Shown: piece after piece, positions 26,976 to 36,158 of the stretch
Numbering within the stretch: the stretch's first letter is position 1
How the letters are laid out: each line of letters starts with the position of its first letter
Assembly: GCA_018240565.1 (NCBI GenBank)
Contig: JAFEFO010000034.1
Location: forward strand, 289,960 to 353,959
Origin: Pseudomonadota bacterium
GTDB taxonomy: Bacteria; Pseudomonadota; Gammaproteobacteria; Xanthomonadales; Rhodanobacteraceae
Length of the DNA stretch: 64,000 nt
Direction: 5' to 3'
Position numbers and translations under genes: made by a program
The notes under the pieces: generated by a model
Database searches by the model: none
What the model was told of the DNA's origin: nothing
What the model saw: only the letters and a program-made list of their open reading frames with translations

Positions 26976-28592
26976 TCACTTCTCCGCTGCCTTGATCGAT
27001 TCGGGTATCACGCGCGCGCCGAAATCGCGGATCATGCCCTGAACCACCGGATCCGCCTCCAACGCCTGTTCGGCCGCCTGCTGGCGCGCGTCGCGCTGGC
27101 TGCGGGCGATATCGGCGGGCGTCGACGTCGCGCCGTTGCCGGCCTTCTCGAAACGCACCTCGACGGCGCGACCAAGCGCCTTGCCCAGGTTTTCCTGCAG
27201 TTGCGCGACCAGCGGCGGCGCGCGCAGGTGTTCGTGATCGGGCTTTAGCGCCAGGCGCAACACGCCGTCGTCGAAACCGAGCAGGGCCGCGTGCTGTGCG
27301 AGTTGCCCGACCGGACCGCGCAAGCCGGCGGCGGCGATGAGTCCGGGCCAGTCGCCCGCCGCGACGGCGCGAATCGCCGCGCCATCCTGCACTGCGGGCT
27401 GTGGCGTTGCGACCGGCTCGCTGCGCGGCGCGGGCTTCGCCGGCGCGGCGGCGGCACCCGTTGCAACCGGCGCGGCGGATCTGCCGGGTGCGGCACGCTG
27501 GCTGGGCGCGTCGGCGGACGCGCCAGCAGGACGAAACGCCAGCATGCGCAGCAGGGTCATCTCGAATCCCGCGCGCGGGGTTGGCGCCAACGGCAGGTCG
27601 CGCCGACCGATGACGGCGATCTGGTAGTAAAGCTGTGTCTCCTCGGCGCCGAGCGCTTGCGCCAAGGCGCTGGTGCGTGCATCGGCATCACTCGTGCCGA
27701 TCAACTGCGCAACCTGCACGCGATGCAGTGCCGTGGCCAGATCCTCGAGCACGCCGGCAAAGTCGGGAGCAAACTCGGACAGGTGCGCGATCTGCGCCAT
27801 CAACCCGGCGCCATCGCCCGCATGCACGGCCTCGACCAATGCGAACACCTGGCCGCGTTCGAGCGTGCCGAGCATTTGCCGCACCTCGGCCGCATGCACG
27901 CTGCCGGCACCATAAGCGATGGCCTGATCGAGCAATGACAATCCGTCGCGCAACGAGCCATCCGCGCCACGCGCCAGTTCATCCAGCGCATCGTCGTCGA
28001 ACGCAATCTTTTCCTCACCCAGGATATGCCGCATCTGGCCGACGATCTGTTCCGGCAACAAACGCTTGAGGTTGAACTTCAGGCAACGCGACAACACCGT
28101 CACCGGCAGTTTCTGCGGATCGGTCGTGGCGAGCAAAAACTTCACATGTTCGGGTGGTTCCTCCAGCGTCTTCAGCAGCGCGTTGAACGCGGACTTGCTG
28201 AGCATGTGCACTTCGTCGATGAGGTACACCTTGAAGCGCCCGCGCGACGGCGCGTATTGCGCGTTCTCGATCACCTGGCGCACGTCGTCCACGCCGGTAT
28301 TGCTGGCCGCGTCGATCTCGATCATGTCCATGAAACGGCCGGCGTCGATGTCACGGCAGGCCGCGCACTCGCCGCAGGGATTGGACGACTGCCCGCGTTC
28401 GCAATTGAGCGACTTGGCAAAGATGCGCGCGATGGTGGTCTTGCCGATGCCGCGCGTGCCGGTGAACAGGAATGCATGATGCACGCGCTGCGATTCCAGC
28501 GCATTGCTCAGGGCACGCACCACGTGCTCCTGCCCGACCAGTTCGGAAAACCGCTTGGGGCGCCACTTGCGCGCGAGGACTTGGTAGCTCAT
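26976..28592 (-). CDS. dnaX: DNA polymerase III subunits tau/gamma
   Basis: The ATPase motor of the clamp loader. It has 538 residues starting [15 protein letters not shown]. Walker A is [10 protein letters not shown] (about 44-53). Zinc cysteines lie at about 64, 73, 76 and 79, Walker B/SRC motifs are in [22 protein letters not shown] and [10 protein letters not shown], and a Pro/Ala-rich linker precedes the C-terminal tau domain. I see no A-rich slippery heptamer like the E. coli gamma frameshift site, so separate gamma production is not evident. A much longer frame upstream only reads through the tRNA and SRP RNA genes. Confidence 0.95.
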   Translation of the reverse strand: MSYQVLARKWRPKRFSELVGQEHVVRALSNALESQRVHHAFLFTGTRGIGKTTIARIFAKSLNCERGQSSNPCGECAACRDIDAGRFMDMIEIDAASNTGVDDVRQVIENAQYAPSRGRFKVYLIDEVHMLSKSAFNALLKTLEEPPEHVKFLLATTDPQKLPVTVLSRCLKFNLKRLLPEQIVGQMRHILGEEKIAFDDDALDELARGADGSLRDGLSLLDQAIAYGAGSVHAAEVRQMLGTLERGQVFALVEAVHAGDGAGLMAQIAHLSEFAPDFAGVLEDLATALHRVQVAQLIGTSDADARTSALAQALGAEETQLYYQIAVIGRRDLPLAPTPRAGFEMTLLRMLAFRPAGASADAPSQRAAPGRSAAPVATGAAAAPAKPAPRSEPVATPQPAVQDGAAIRAVAAGDWPGLIAAAGLRGPVGQLAQHAALLGFDDGVLRLALKPDHEHLRAPPLVAQLQENLGKALGRAVEVRFEKAGNGATSTPADIARSQRDARQQAAEQALEADPVVQGMIRDFGARVIPESIKAAEK

Positions 28593-28701
28593 CGAAATGC
28601 CGAGGTATCCACGCGTGGATTGTGCCAAGTTGAAGCGCCCGAGGCCAGCATTGCATTCTTGTGCTCGGAGCCCATGTCGGGTATCCTGCGCGGCCTTTTC
28701 C

Positions 28702-28793
28702 GGAGAGGTGTCCGAGTGGTTGAAGGAGCACGCCTGGAAAGTGTGTAAGCGGGTCAAACCGCTTCGCGGGTTCGAATCCCGCTCTCTCCGCCA
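28702..28793 (+). tRNA. tRNA-Ser(GGA)
   Basis: A complete class II tRNA of about 92 bases with encoded CCA. The acceptor stem pairs GGAGAGG with the 3' CTCTCC. The anticodon stem CACGC/GTGTG encloses a CTGGAAA loop, giving anticodon GGA (reads UCC and UCU). There is a long variable arm, and the T loop GGTTCGAATCC is intact. Confidence 0.96.
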
Positions 28794-28810
28794 ATTTCTC
28801 CGCCAGTCCA

Positions 28811-28922
28811 TGGTGGCCCCGTCGGTTCTCCCGCGACGATAGTTTGCAAATCCCGCCAGGGCCGGAAGGCAGCAACGGTAGTGAATGATTCGGGTGCCGG
28901 GATGTGGCTGGCGGGGCCGCCA
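28811..28922 (+). ncRNA. ffs: Signal recognition particle RNA (4.5S type)
   Basis: About 112 bases that fold into a long hairpin. The 5' end TGGTGGCCCC pairs with GGGGCCGCCA at the 3' end. The conserved apical region has the GCCGGAAGGCAGCAACGG pattern of SRP helix 8, including the GGAA tetraloop that Ffh and FtsY read. It lies 18 bases after the serine tRNA and upstream of dnaX on the other strand, a usual place in this order. Ends are estimated from pairing. Confidence 0.93.
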
Positions 28923-28952
28923 CCCTTCACGCAAGCTCTGGGGGCTCGCCGC

Positions 28953-30965
28953 ATGCGATTCTTGCTCATCTGCATCCTGGCATTGTCTGCCGCGCCAGCA
29001 TCCGCCGCGGACGTTTCGCGCTCGCTCTGGCATGACACCCTCGCACGCACATTGTCGGCGGATGCGCCGCCGGTTTCCGCCTATCGGATGCTTTCGCTCG
29101 ATCTCGATGCGGCGCGCGCCCGGCTCGCGCAGACACGCCATGGCGCTGGCGTCGTGACGCTGGCGCTGCCGCGTCCGGATGGCGGCTTCGGCGATTTCAC
29201 CCTTGCCGATTCGCGCACGATGCCCGATGCGCTGCAGGACAACTATCCGGACATCATCAGCCTTGTCGGCAAGGATGGCGACGGACGCATGGCCCGCGTG
29301 GACATTTCGCCGCAAGGCCTGCAGGCGATGGTATTCGACACGGATGGCATCTGGGTCGTGCGCCCCGAGAGCCTGACGTCGAACTCGCAATACCTGAGTT
29401 TCCGCCGTGCGGATCTTGCGCTGTCCGCCACCGGATTCCAGTGCGACGTACCGGGCGGCGCGCCCAGCCTCACGCAAAACCTGGCGAGCATCGCCGCGCC
29501 AATGACCACGACCGGGGCAAAACAACGCGTGTATCGCGCAGCGGTCGCCGCGAACCACAACTATGTCGCGGCGGTGTGCCCGGGAAACGTCACTGTCGCC
29601 TGCGGCCTCGCGAATGTCGTCACGGCGATGAATCGCGTCAACCAGGTCTATGAGACCGAGTTGGGCGTGCACATGACGCTGATCGCCAACGACAATTTGA
29701 TCATCTATCCCAGCGCCAGCGGCGATCCCTACTCGAACACCACGAGCGCGCTCAACCAGAACATTTCGAACCTCGCCAGCGTCATCGGCAACGCCAATTT
29801 CGACATCGGCCATGTGTTCACCACCGGCAGCGGCGGTCTGGCTGGCCTGGGCGTGACGTGCACATCATCCAAGGCCGGTGGTACGACCGGTTTACCCACG
29901 CCGACCGGCGACGCGTTCTACATCGACTATGTCGCCCACGAGATGGGCCATCAGTTCGGCGGCAACCATACCTTCAATTCCACGACCGACAATTGCGGCG
30001 GCGGCAACCGCGCCGCTACCGCCGCGTATGAACCCGGCAGCGGCTCGACCATCATGGCCTACGCCGGCATCTGCGCCGCGGACAACTTGCAACTCCACTC
30101 TGATCCGTATTTCCACGCCAAGAGCCTGGATGAAATCACTACCTGGATCAACGGCACCGGCGGCAGTTGCGCCATTTCCACGACCAGCACCGACCATGCG
30201 CCGGTGATCGATACCGCATCCATCGCGAATGGACTCACCATTCCCATGCAGACGCCGTTCGCATTGAGCGCCTCCGCCAGCGACGCCGATGGCGACACAA
30301 TGAGCTACAACTGGGAACAGTACGACCTCGGATCACCCACGACGCTGGCGCAGGGCGATATCGGCAACGGACCGATCTTCCGCAGCTTCAATGCGACCGC
30401 CAGCGCGACGCGCGTTTTCCCGAAGATGAGCACCGTGCTCGGTGCCGCCTTCGTACCCGGCGAGACCTGGCCCAAGACCACACGCAACCTCGATTTTCGC
30501 CTGACCGTGCGCGACAACCATGGCGTTCCCGGCACGCCGCAATATGGCGCCAGCAGCAGCGCCGACACCGTGATCCACGTCACCAGCGCAGCCGGGCCAT
30601 TCACCGTCACTGCCCCGCTTGGCGGCGCGACCTGGCAGGCGGCGAACACCCAGAACGTGGCCTGGAACGTGGCCAACACCACGGCGGCGCCGGTCAGTTG
30701 CGCGGCCGTCGATGTGCTCTATTCCGCCGATGGCGGCGCCACGTTCCCGATCGTGCTGGCGAGCGCGATCCCGAATTCCGGATCCGCCACGCTGACCGTG
30801 CCGAATCTGCCGGCGACAACGACGGCGCGCATCGAGGTGCGTTGCAGCAACAGCATCTTCTTCAATGTGTCGCCGGGGAACTTCAACATGCAAGTCAGGG
30901 ATGCCATCTTCGCCGATGGCTTCGAGGTCCTCGACCGCATTTTTGCCAATGGCTTCGAACCGTGA
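28953..30965 (+). CDS. Secreted zinc metallopeptidase (reprolysin-like) with duplicated FxxGFE tail
   Basis: A 670-residue exported enzyme. A signal peptide (LLICILALSAAPASA) is followed by a propeptide-like region. The zinc site VAHEMGHQFGGNH (HExxHxxGxxH, from about residue 329) is of the metzincin/M12 type. Two Ig-like segments appear to follow (about 420-640, for example FALSASASDADGDTM and TVTAPLGGATWQAANTQNV). The tail is AIFADGFEVLDRIFANGFEP, two copies of one motif. The ATG at 28953 lies 30 bases after the SRP RNA. Secretion and extracellular digestion are inferred. Confidence 0.85.
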   Translation: MRFLLICILALSAAPASAADVSRSLWHDTLARTLSADAPPVSAYRMLSLDLDAARARLAQTRHGAGVVTLALPRPDGGFGDFTLADSRTMPDALQDNYPDIISLVGKDGDGRMARVDISPQGLQAMVFDTDGIWVVRPESLTSNSQYLSFRRADLALSATGFQCDVPGGAPSLTQNLASIAAPMTTTGAKQRVYRAAVAANHNYVAAVCPGNVTVACGLANVVTAMNRVNQVYETELGVHMTLIANDNLIIYPSASGDPYSNTTSALNQNISNLASVIGNANFDIGHVFTTGSGGLAGLGVTCTSSKAGGTTGLPTPTGDAFYIDYVAHEMGHQFGGNHTFNSTTDNCGGGNRAATAAYEPGSGSTIMAYAGICAADNLQLHSDPYFHAKSLDEITTWINGTGGSCAISTTSTDHAPVIDTASIANGLTIPMQTPFALSASASDADGDTMSYNWEQYDLGSPTTLAQGDIGNGPIFRSFNATASATRVFPKMSTVLGAAFVPGETWPKTTRNLDFRLTVRDNHGVPGTPQYGASSSADTVIHVTSAAGPFTVTAPLGGATWQAANTQNVAWNVANTTAAPVSCAAVDVLYSADGGATFPIVLASAIPNSGSATLTVPNLPATTTARIEVRCSNSIFFNVSPGNFNMQVRDAIFADGFEVLDRIFANGFEP

Positions 30966-30972
30966 CGAATGC

Positions 30973-31380
30973 TTACGGGTGTAGCCAGCCCGATTCGCCG
31001 TCGGCGTAGTGCTCGTTCTTCCAGATCGGTACGCGCGACTTCACCGCGTCGATGATGTAGCGGCAGGCATCGAACGCCGCACCGCGATGCGCGGCGCTGA
31101 CGCCGACCCAAACCGCGAGATCGCCGATCGCGAGCGCGCCGACGCGATGCACGCAGCACGCATCCAGGATCGCGAATTTTTCCCGCGCCTCGGCGAGGAT
31201 GCGCTCGCCCTGTGTTTGCGCGAGTGCTGTGTAGGCCTGGTAGTCCAGGCGCAGGACACGGCGGCCGTCGTTGTGGTCGCGCACCCAGCCTTCGAACGCA
31301 ACGCAGGCGCCGGCGCGCGTGTGCGCCAGCCCGCGCGTGAGCGTTGCGGCATCAATGGTGTCATCGCTCAAGCGGAACAT
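30973..31380 (-). CDS. moaE: Molybdopterin synthase catalytic subunit
   Basis: Large subunit of the synthase that converts precursor Z to molybdopterin using MoaD thiocarboxylate. It has 135 residues. Conserved segments are AGACVAFEGWVRDHN, LDYQAYTALA, HRVGALAIGDLAVWVGVSA and the catalytic-lysine region DAVKSRVPIWKNEHYADGESGW. It starts one base after the moaD stop (TGACATG) and ends the moa gene set. Confidence 0.95.
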   Translation of the reverse strand: MFRLSDDTIDAATLTRGLAHTRAGACVAFEGWVRDHNDGRRVLRLDYQAYTALAQTQGERILAEAREKFAILDACCVHRVGALAIGDLAVWVGVSAAHRGAAFDACRYIIDAVKSRVPIWKNEHYADGESGWLHP

Positions 31381-31381
31381 G

Positions 31382-31621
31382 TCAGCCCCCGGAAACCGGC
31401 GGAATGAACACGATTTCGTCGCCATCGGCGAGTGCACGATCCCATGCGGCGAATTCGCCGTTGATCGCCACGCGCAGGCAGTCCGCGTCCATTGCGAATC
31501 CATGTCGCGCGCGCAGTTCGGCGTAGAGGTTGCGTGCGTCGGCGGCAAATGACTCCACCGTCTCGGAATCCACGCCGGCGCGATCGCGCAACGAAGCGAA
31601 ATACAACAGCCGATACTTCAT
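31382..31621 (-). CDS. moaD: Molybdopterin synthase sulfur carrier subunit
   Basis: A 79-residue ubiquitin-fold protein. It begins [16 protein letters not shown] and ends PPVSGG. The terminal Gly-Gly is the site of adenylation and thiocarboxylation. The ATG overlaps the moaC stop. It forms the heterotetramer with MoaE, encoded next. Confidence 0.95.
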   Translation of the reverse strand: MKYRLLYFASLRDRAGVDSETVESFAADARNLYAELRARHGFAMDADCLRVAINGEFAAWDRALADGDEIVFIPPVSGG

Positions 31622-32118
31622 TGGATGATCTTGCCCTTGCGCACGCGCCGCTTGCCGCCGGATTTTTCCAGCAGACGCACGTCGGTGATGACGATCTCGT
31701 GCGACAGCGCCTTGCACATGTCGTAGACGGTGAGCGCGGCAACGCTGGCGCCGGTGAGCGCTTCCATTTCCACGCCGGTCTTGTGCGAAAGCGCAACCTC
31801 GCAGCAAATCCCCAGTTCGTTCGACTTCACGAATTCCACGACGAACTCGCAGCGCTCGATCGCCAGCGGATGGCAGAACGGAATCAGCTCATGCGTGCGC
31901 TTGACCGCCAGGGTGCCGGCAATGATCGCGGTATCGATGATCGGCCCTTTTTTCGCACGCATGCCGGCGGCGCGCAACGAGCGTGCGACCGCCGGTGGAA
32001 AACGCACGATGGCCTGTGCCGTCGCGCTGCGCGCGGTGACTGCTTTCGCGCCGACATCGACCATGCGCGGGCGGCCGGCAAGATCGATGTGCGTGAGTGA
32101 GGCTGTTTTTTTGCCCAT
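31618..32118 (-). CDS. moaC: Cyclic pyranopterin monophosphate synthase
   Basis: Acts after MoaA to form precursor Z. It has 166 residues. Features are [21 protein letters not shown] near the N-terminus, [27 protein letters not shown] with the active-site HPL, and [22 protein letters not shown] with the catalytic region. It begins one base after the moaA stop. Confidence 0.95.
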   Translation of the reverse strand: MGKKTASLTHIDLAGRPRMVDVGAKAVTARSATAQAIVRFPPAVARSLRAAGMRAKKGPIIDTAIIAGTLAVKRTHELIPFCHPLAIERCEFVVEFVKSNELGICCEVALSHKTGVEMEALTGASVAALTVYDMCKALSHEIVITDVRLLEKSGGKRRVRKGKIIQ

Positions 32119-32119
32119 G

Positions 32120-33163
32120 TCACCCGCCAATCTCGTACATTTCGACTCTCTCGTTGTTCCCGGTCGCGCGCTGCCGTGCGCGAAGTTCGCTGTAACGGTC
32201 GCGGCGCGCGCTCCAGCGCTGCGCAATGAGGGCCTGCACCTCCACATCGCTGGCGCCGGCGCGCAGCGGACCGCGCAAATCGAATCCCGCCTTGGCGAAC
32301 AGACAAGTGTAGAGCTTGCCGTCCGCCGACAATCGCGCACGCGAACAATCGCCGCAGAACGGCTGCGACACCGCACTGATGAAACCGATCTCGGCGCTGC
32401 CGTCGACGAGCGCATGGCGCTGCGCAACCTCGCCGCGATAATTGCTGTCCAGCGTCCGCAACGGCCAGCGTTCGGCGATGCGCGCGCGCAGCTCCGCGCT
32501 GGGCACCACGCGCGCCGGATCCCAGCCATTGACGGTTCCCACGTCCATGTATTCGATGAAGCGCACGATGTGGCCGGTGCCGCGGAAGTGTTCGACGAGA
32601 TCGGGTACCTGCGCGTCATTCACGCCGCGCAGCACCACGCAATTGATCTTGATGCGCGCAAAGCCGGCGCGTTCGGCGGCAGCGATGCCATCGAGCACTT
32701 CGGCGACTTCGCCGCGTCCGCCGCACAGCTGGCGGAACGTTGCCGGATCCAGGCTGTCGAGCGAAACGGTCAGGCGTTTCAGGCCGGCATCGCGCAAGGC
32801 CTGCGCCTGGCGCGCGAGCAAGGTGCCATTGGTGGTGAGAGCGAGATCTTCCACATCCGCAATCTGCGCCAGCTGGCGCACCAGTACGTGCAGATCACGG
32901 CGCAGCAGCGGCTCGCCGCCGGTCAGGCGCAGCTTGCGCACGCCAAGGGCGACGAACGCGCGGGCGATGCGTTCGATTTCCTCGAAACGCAGGCGCTCGT
33001 CCTTGGGCAGGAAGACATGATCGTGCGCGTAGCGGTCTTCCGGCATGCAGTACGGACAGCGGAAGTTGCAGCGATCGATGACCGAAATGCGCAGGTCGTG
33101 CAGCGGGCGCGCCAGCGCATCGCGCACAGGTTCAACCAACACCGGGTCGATGGCACGGTTCAT
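32120..33163 (-). CDS. moaA: GTP 3',8-cyclase (radical SAM)
   Basis: First enzyme of molybdenum cofactor synthesis. It has 347 residues. The radical SAM cluster CNFRCPYC is at Cys 32, 36 and 39. TGGEPLLR binds SAM. A second cluster, [18 protein letters not shown], holds the GTP-binding Fe-S site. The chain ends in Gly-Gly, the tail needed for activity in known MoaA. The ATG at 33163 overlaps the hydrolase stop. Confidence 0.96.
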   Translation of the reverse strand: MNRAIDPVLVEPVRDALARPLHDLRISVIDRCNFRCPYCMPEDRYAHDHVFLPKDERLRFEEIERIARAFVALGVRKLRLTGGEPLLRRDLHVLVRQLAQIADVEDLALTTNGTLLARQAQALRDAGLKRLTVSLDSLDPATFRQLCGGRGEVAEVLDGIAAAERAGFARIKINCVVLRGVNDAQVPDLVEHFRGTGHIVRFIEYMDVGTVNGWDPARVVPSAELRARIAERWPLRTLDSNYRGEVAQRHALVDGSAEIGFISAVSQPFCGDCSRARLSADGKLYTCLFAKAGFDLRGPLRAGASDVEVQALIAQRWSARRDRYSELRARQRATGNNERVEMYEIGG

Positions 33164-33909
33164 GGTGACACGTTCGCCGGTGCCGGCAATGCGACGCGTT
33201 CGCCGCGTTGCGCCACGCTCAGTCCGCGAGCCGCGAGCGCGAGGCCGTCCTGGGCGCCGGCGTAGTGATACACCCGCATGCGCGCACGGGTCGCGTCGTC
33301 GTATTCGCGCAGCAGATCGTCCGCGCCCGTATGCGAGGGATTGCCGTGCAGGCCGCAATCGTGTGCGATCACGGCCGGCGCTGGCGCATGTTCGGCCAGC
33401 ATTTCCGGGATCGGTCGGGTGTCGCCGGTCCAGGCGAACGCACCCCGCAGCGCCAGTCCGAACGAGGTCTGCGGCGCATGATGACGCGTGGCGAACACGT
33501 CGAACCACAGTCCGTCGTGCCAGAATCCGCGTGAACACGGCACCAGACGGAAGGCGTCCCAGAAATTCGCGCCGCCCTCGGCGATCACTTCCGGATAATC
33601 GGCGATTCGACGTTGCAGATGCGGCACCAGCGCAGCATGTGCGTACAGGCGCACCGTGCCCCTGAGCGCGGCGTCGAAATAGACGCGATAGAACAGCCGC
33701 TCCAGTCCGGCGACATGATCCATGTGCGTGTGGGTGATGTAGATCGCGTGCGGCGGTGCGCCGTAGGCGTCCAGGTACGTGGTCAACGTGTCCGGGCCGC
33801 AGTCGATCAGCAACAGCGGCTTGCCGTCGCGTTCGAGCACGGCGCCGGACGAGCCCAGCTCCACTGCCTGTGCGGAACCCACGCCAAGGAAATGCAAGGC
33901 CAGGCTCAT
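33160..33909 (-). CDS. Metallo-beta-lactamase fold hydrolase, RNase Z-like
   Basis: A 249-residue MBL-fold protein. The metal motif THTHMDHVAG follows a strand with LLIDCGPDT. Later metal ligands are probably the His in RHHAPQTS, the Asp in TGDTRPI and His in AHDCGLHGNPSHTG. The layout resembles RNase Z and phosphodiesterase branches, but no exosite is seen, so RNase Z activity is not claimed. It sits between kdkA and moaA with four-base overlaps on both sides. Its link to molybdopterin synthesis is unknown. Confidence 0.82.
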   Translation of the reverse strand: MSLALHFLGVGSAQAVELGSSGAVLERDGKPLLLIDCGPDTLTTYLDAYGAPPHAIYITHTHMDHVAGLERLFYRVYFDAALRGTVRLYAHAALVPHLQRRIADYPEVIAEGGANFWDAFRLVPCSRGFWHDGLWFDVFATRHHAPQTSFGLALRGAFAWTGDTRPIPEMLAEHAPAPAVIAHDCGLHGNPSHTGADDLLREYDDATRARMRVYHYAGAQDGLALAARGLSVAQRGERVALPAPANVSP

Positions 33910-34637
33910 GCCAGCGCCCCTTCATAAGCCGCCAGCAGCGGCTGCCACAGATTGCGCATGAACGCATCTTCACCATCACGGGCGGCGCCAAGCTTGTACA
34001 GCGATCGCTGCAGGCGCGCCAGGTTCGCCTGCTGCCACGCGCGCGCGGGCGTGCGCAGTTCGCCGCGATCAAAGTCGATCAGCCAAACCTCGGTGCCGCG
34101 CAGCAGGACATTGTGCGCATTGAGGTCGGCGTGGCAGGCACCAGCCGTGTGGAAACGCGCAATCGTCGCACCGACGCGGGCGGCCATCGCGGCGTCCGCG
34201 TCGCGGGCGGCGAGGCATTCGGCCAGTGTCAGCGCCTGCTCGATCCGGCGCGTGATCAGGTCGGCGCGATAGTGCGTGCCGCAGCGGCGATAACGCGCCG
34301 CGATCGGCGCCGGTGCCGGCAGGCCATGCTCGCGCAATTCCATGAGCAGGCGAAACTCGGCGAAACTGCGCGTGCGCTGTGCGCCGATCCATAGATAGCG
34401 GTCGCCGAGCAGTCGTGCCGCCATGCCGCCGCGGTGGTAGTGGCGCAGCGCACACTGGCCGAAGGGCGCATCGATGAACACCGCTCCGCCGCGGCCGCCA
34501 GCCGGTGCCTGCGCGCCGGACCGCGCGCGCCAGTATTCCGGATTGAACCATTCCGGATCGAATGCCGCTTGTGCTACCGCCTGCGCGTCGAACACAATCG
34601 CACCATCGGGCGTGGGTTGGATTTGCGCCTTCATCAT
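33906..34637 (-). CDS. kdkA: 3-deoxy-D-manno-octulosonic acid kinase
   Basis: Phosphorylates the single Kdo of the lipopolysaccharide inner core. It has 243 residues (ATG ATG start at 34637 or 34634). The kinase-like fold is shown by RHYHRGGMAARLLGDRYLW, a catalytic HADLNAHNVLL loop and LIDFDRGE for metal binding, the usual KdkA/WaaP signatures. The divergent heptosyltransferase gene fits a joint role in core assembly. It begins the chain through the hydrolase into moaA-moaC-moaD-moaE. Confidence 0.9.
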   Translation of the reverse strand: MMKAQIQPTPDGAIVFDAQAVAQAAFDPEWFNPEYWRARSGAQAPAGGRGGAVFIDAPFGQCALRHYHRGGMAARLLGDRYLWIGAQRTRSFAEFRLLMELREHGLPAPAPIAARYRRCGTHYRADLITRRIEQALTLAECLAARDADAAMAARVGATIARFHTAGACHADLNAHNVLLRGTEVWLIDFDRGELRTPARAWQQANLARLQRSLYKLGAARDGEDAFMRNLWQPLLAAYEGALA

Positions 34638-34644
34638 CGCCGCC

Positions 34645-34650
34645 AGTTTA
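34645..34650 (-). promoter_or_regulatory. Candidate -10 box for a leaderless kdkA transcript
   Basis: The minus strand reads TAAACT seven bases before the double ATG of kdkA (four of six consensus positions). The gap to the divergent gene is only 22 bases, which leaves no room for a longer leader. Confidence 0.35.
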
Positions 34651-34659
34651 GCAGCCCGC

Positions 34660-35730
34660 ATGCCGCACGCCGCCTTTTCTGCAGCCAATCCACCGTCGTC
34701 GATCTGCCTGCTGCGCACCTCGGCGCTGGGCGATGTAACGCACGTCGTGCCGCTGGTGCGCACGCTGCAGGCGCAATGGCCGCAAACGCGCCTGACCTGG
34801 ATCGTCGGCAAGCTCGAACGCAAATTGGTCGGCGATATTGCCGGCGTCGAATTTCTGGTCTTCGACAAGAGCGCGGGCTGGAGCGGAGTCGCGGCCTTGC
34901 GCCGACAACTGGCCGGACGACGCTTCGACGCGCTGCTGCACCTGCAGGTGGCGCTGCGCGCGAATCTCATCAGCGCCCTCGTCTGCGCCGATCTGCGCAT
35001 CGGATACGACCCGGCACGATCAAAAGACCTGCATGGATTGTTCGTCAACGCGCGCATCGCCGCGCGCAGCGGCGAACATGTACTGGATGCGATGGCAAGT
35101 TTTCTCGAACCGCTGGGATTGCATCAAGCCAAGGTCGAATGGAATATTCCGATTCCCGATTCGGCGCACACATTCGCCGCGACGCACCTGCCCGGCGACG
35201 TGCCCACATTGCTGGTCAGTCCGTGTTCCAGTCATCGCGCGCGCAACTGGATGCCCGATCGCTACGCCGCCGTGATGGATCATGCCGCCGCGCGCGGCTG
35301 GCGCGTGGTCTTGTGTGGCGGTCCGAGTGCGTTCGAGCGTGAGTTCGGTGATGCAATACTTGCTGGATGCGCGCAAAAGCCGATTGATCTCGTCGGACGC
35401 GATACGCTCAAGCAATTCCTCGCGCTGTGCCAGCGCGCAACGCTGGTGCTGACGCCGGATTCCGGGCCCATGCACATGGCCAATGCCGTTGGCACCAAGG
35501 TGCTGGGTCTGCATGCGGCCAGCAATCCGAACCGTTCAGGACCCTATTCCGATCGACGCTGGTGCGTGGATCGCTACGACGCAGCCGCACGCCGATTTCG
35601 CGGCAAACCGGCCAGTGCGCTGCCGTGGGGAACCAAGCTGGAGTATCCGGGCGTGATGGAACTGATCGAAACCGACGCGGTGATCGAACGGTTTGATGCG
35701 TTCGCGGCTCAGGCCGGCCCTGCGCCGTAG
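34660..35730 (+). CDS. GT9-family heptosyltransferase (LPS core)
   Basis: A 356-residue GT-B enzyme that should add heptose from ADP-heptose to the inner core. Motifs are CLLRTSALGDVTHVVPLVRTLQ near the N-terminus, VSPCSSHRARNWM, VVLCGGPS and the nucleotide-sugar region LTPDSGPMHMANAVGTKVLGLH. It is most like heptosyltransferase I (WaaC), but WaaF cannot be ruled out without alignment, so no symbol is given. The last 22 bases overlap the end of the convergent DUF6165 gene. No ribosome site is clear before the ATG. Confidence 0.88.
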   Translation: MPHAAFSAANPPSSICLLRTSALGDVTHVVPLVRTLQAQWPQTRLTWIVGKLERKLVGDIAGVEFLVFDKSAGWSGVAALRRQLAGRRFDALLHLQVALRANLISALVCADLRIGYDPARSKDLHGLFVNARIAARSGEHVLDAMASFLEPLGLHQAKVEWNIPIPDSAHTFAATHLPGDVPTLLVSPCSSHRARNWMPDRYAAVMDHAAARGWRVVLCGGPSAFEREFGDAILAGCAQKPIDLVGRDTLKQFLALCQRATLVLTPDSGPMHMANAVGTKVLGLHAASNPNRSGPYSDRRWCVDRYDAAARRFRGKPASALPWGTKLEYPGVMELIETDAVIERFDAFAAQAGPAP

Positions 35731-36113
35731 TCTTGGTAGGATTTTTCTTCGACCAGCTGCGAACCGAGTTTCACATTGATCGCGCGCTTGACCGCCGCGC
35801 GCTGGTCATTGGTGAAGTACACGGCGCGTGCCAGTTCGATGAAACGCGCATCGAATTCCTGCGCCTTTTCCTTGACGCGGATTTCGTCCTCGATGTCCCA
35901 CAATTGCTGATTGATCTGCTTGAGCTGCGCGCGCTCGGCGGCAATGTCCGTGCGCGAGGCTGGATGTTGCGCCCAGGTCGCGTCGAGCAAGTCGCGTTCG
36001 GCGCGCACATTGGCGAGCTTGGCGGCGTCGCGCATCTGCTCGGACTTGATCTCGAGAATGGTGATCTTGTCGATCAGTTCGCCGAAGGAAACGGGGGTGG
36101 AGATGAGGCTCAT
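35709..36113 (-). CDS. DUF6165 family protein
   Basis: A 134-residue cytosolic helical protein. The conserved opening MSLISTPVSFGELIDKITILEIKSEQM is typical of this uncharacterised family, often found near LPS or glycosyltransferase genes. Charged helices (QLKQINQQLWDIEDEIRVKEK) suggest a coiled-coil. Its 3' end overlaps the heptosyltransferase gene head-on, so expression of each may affect the other. The function is not known. Confidence 0.8.
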   Translation of the reverse strand: MSLISTPVSFGELIDKITILEIKSEQMRDAAKLANVRAERDLLDATWAQHPASRTDIAAERAQLKQINQQLWDIEDEIRVKEKAQEFDARFIELARAVYFTNDQRAAVKRAINVKLGSQLVEEKSYQDYGAGPA

Positions 36114-36158
36114 TGTTCCTATGCTCTTGAGGTTCATGCCTGGACGCGACGTGGCGGA

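Noticed and set aside
26976..28592. Programmed frameshift in dnaX giving a short gamma subunit
   Set aside because: No A-rich slippery heptamer with a following stem was found by eye.
26976..29813. A 945-codon minus-strand frame extending dnaX through the tRNA, SRP RNA and peptidase gene
   Set aside because: The DnaX family start is at 28592; the extension reads across RNA genes and a plus-strand gene.
33160..33909. MBL-fold protein as RNase Z
   Set aside because: The metal motif fits, but no exosite arm is visible and the context is not tRNA processing.
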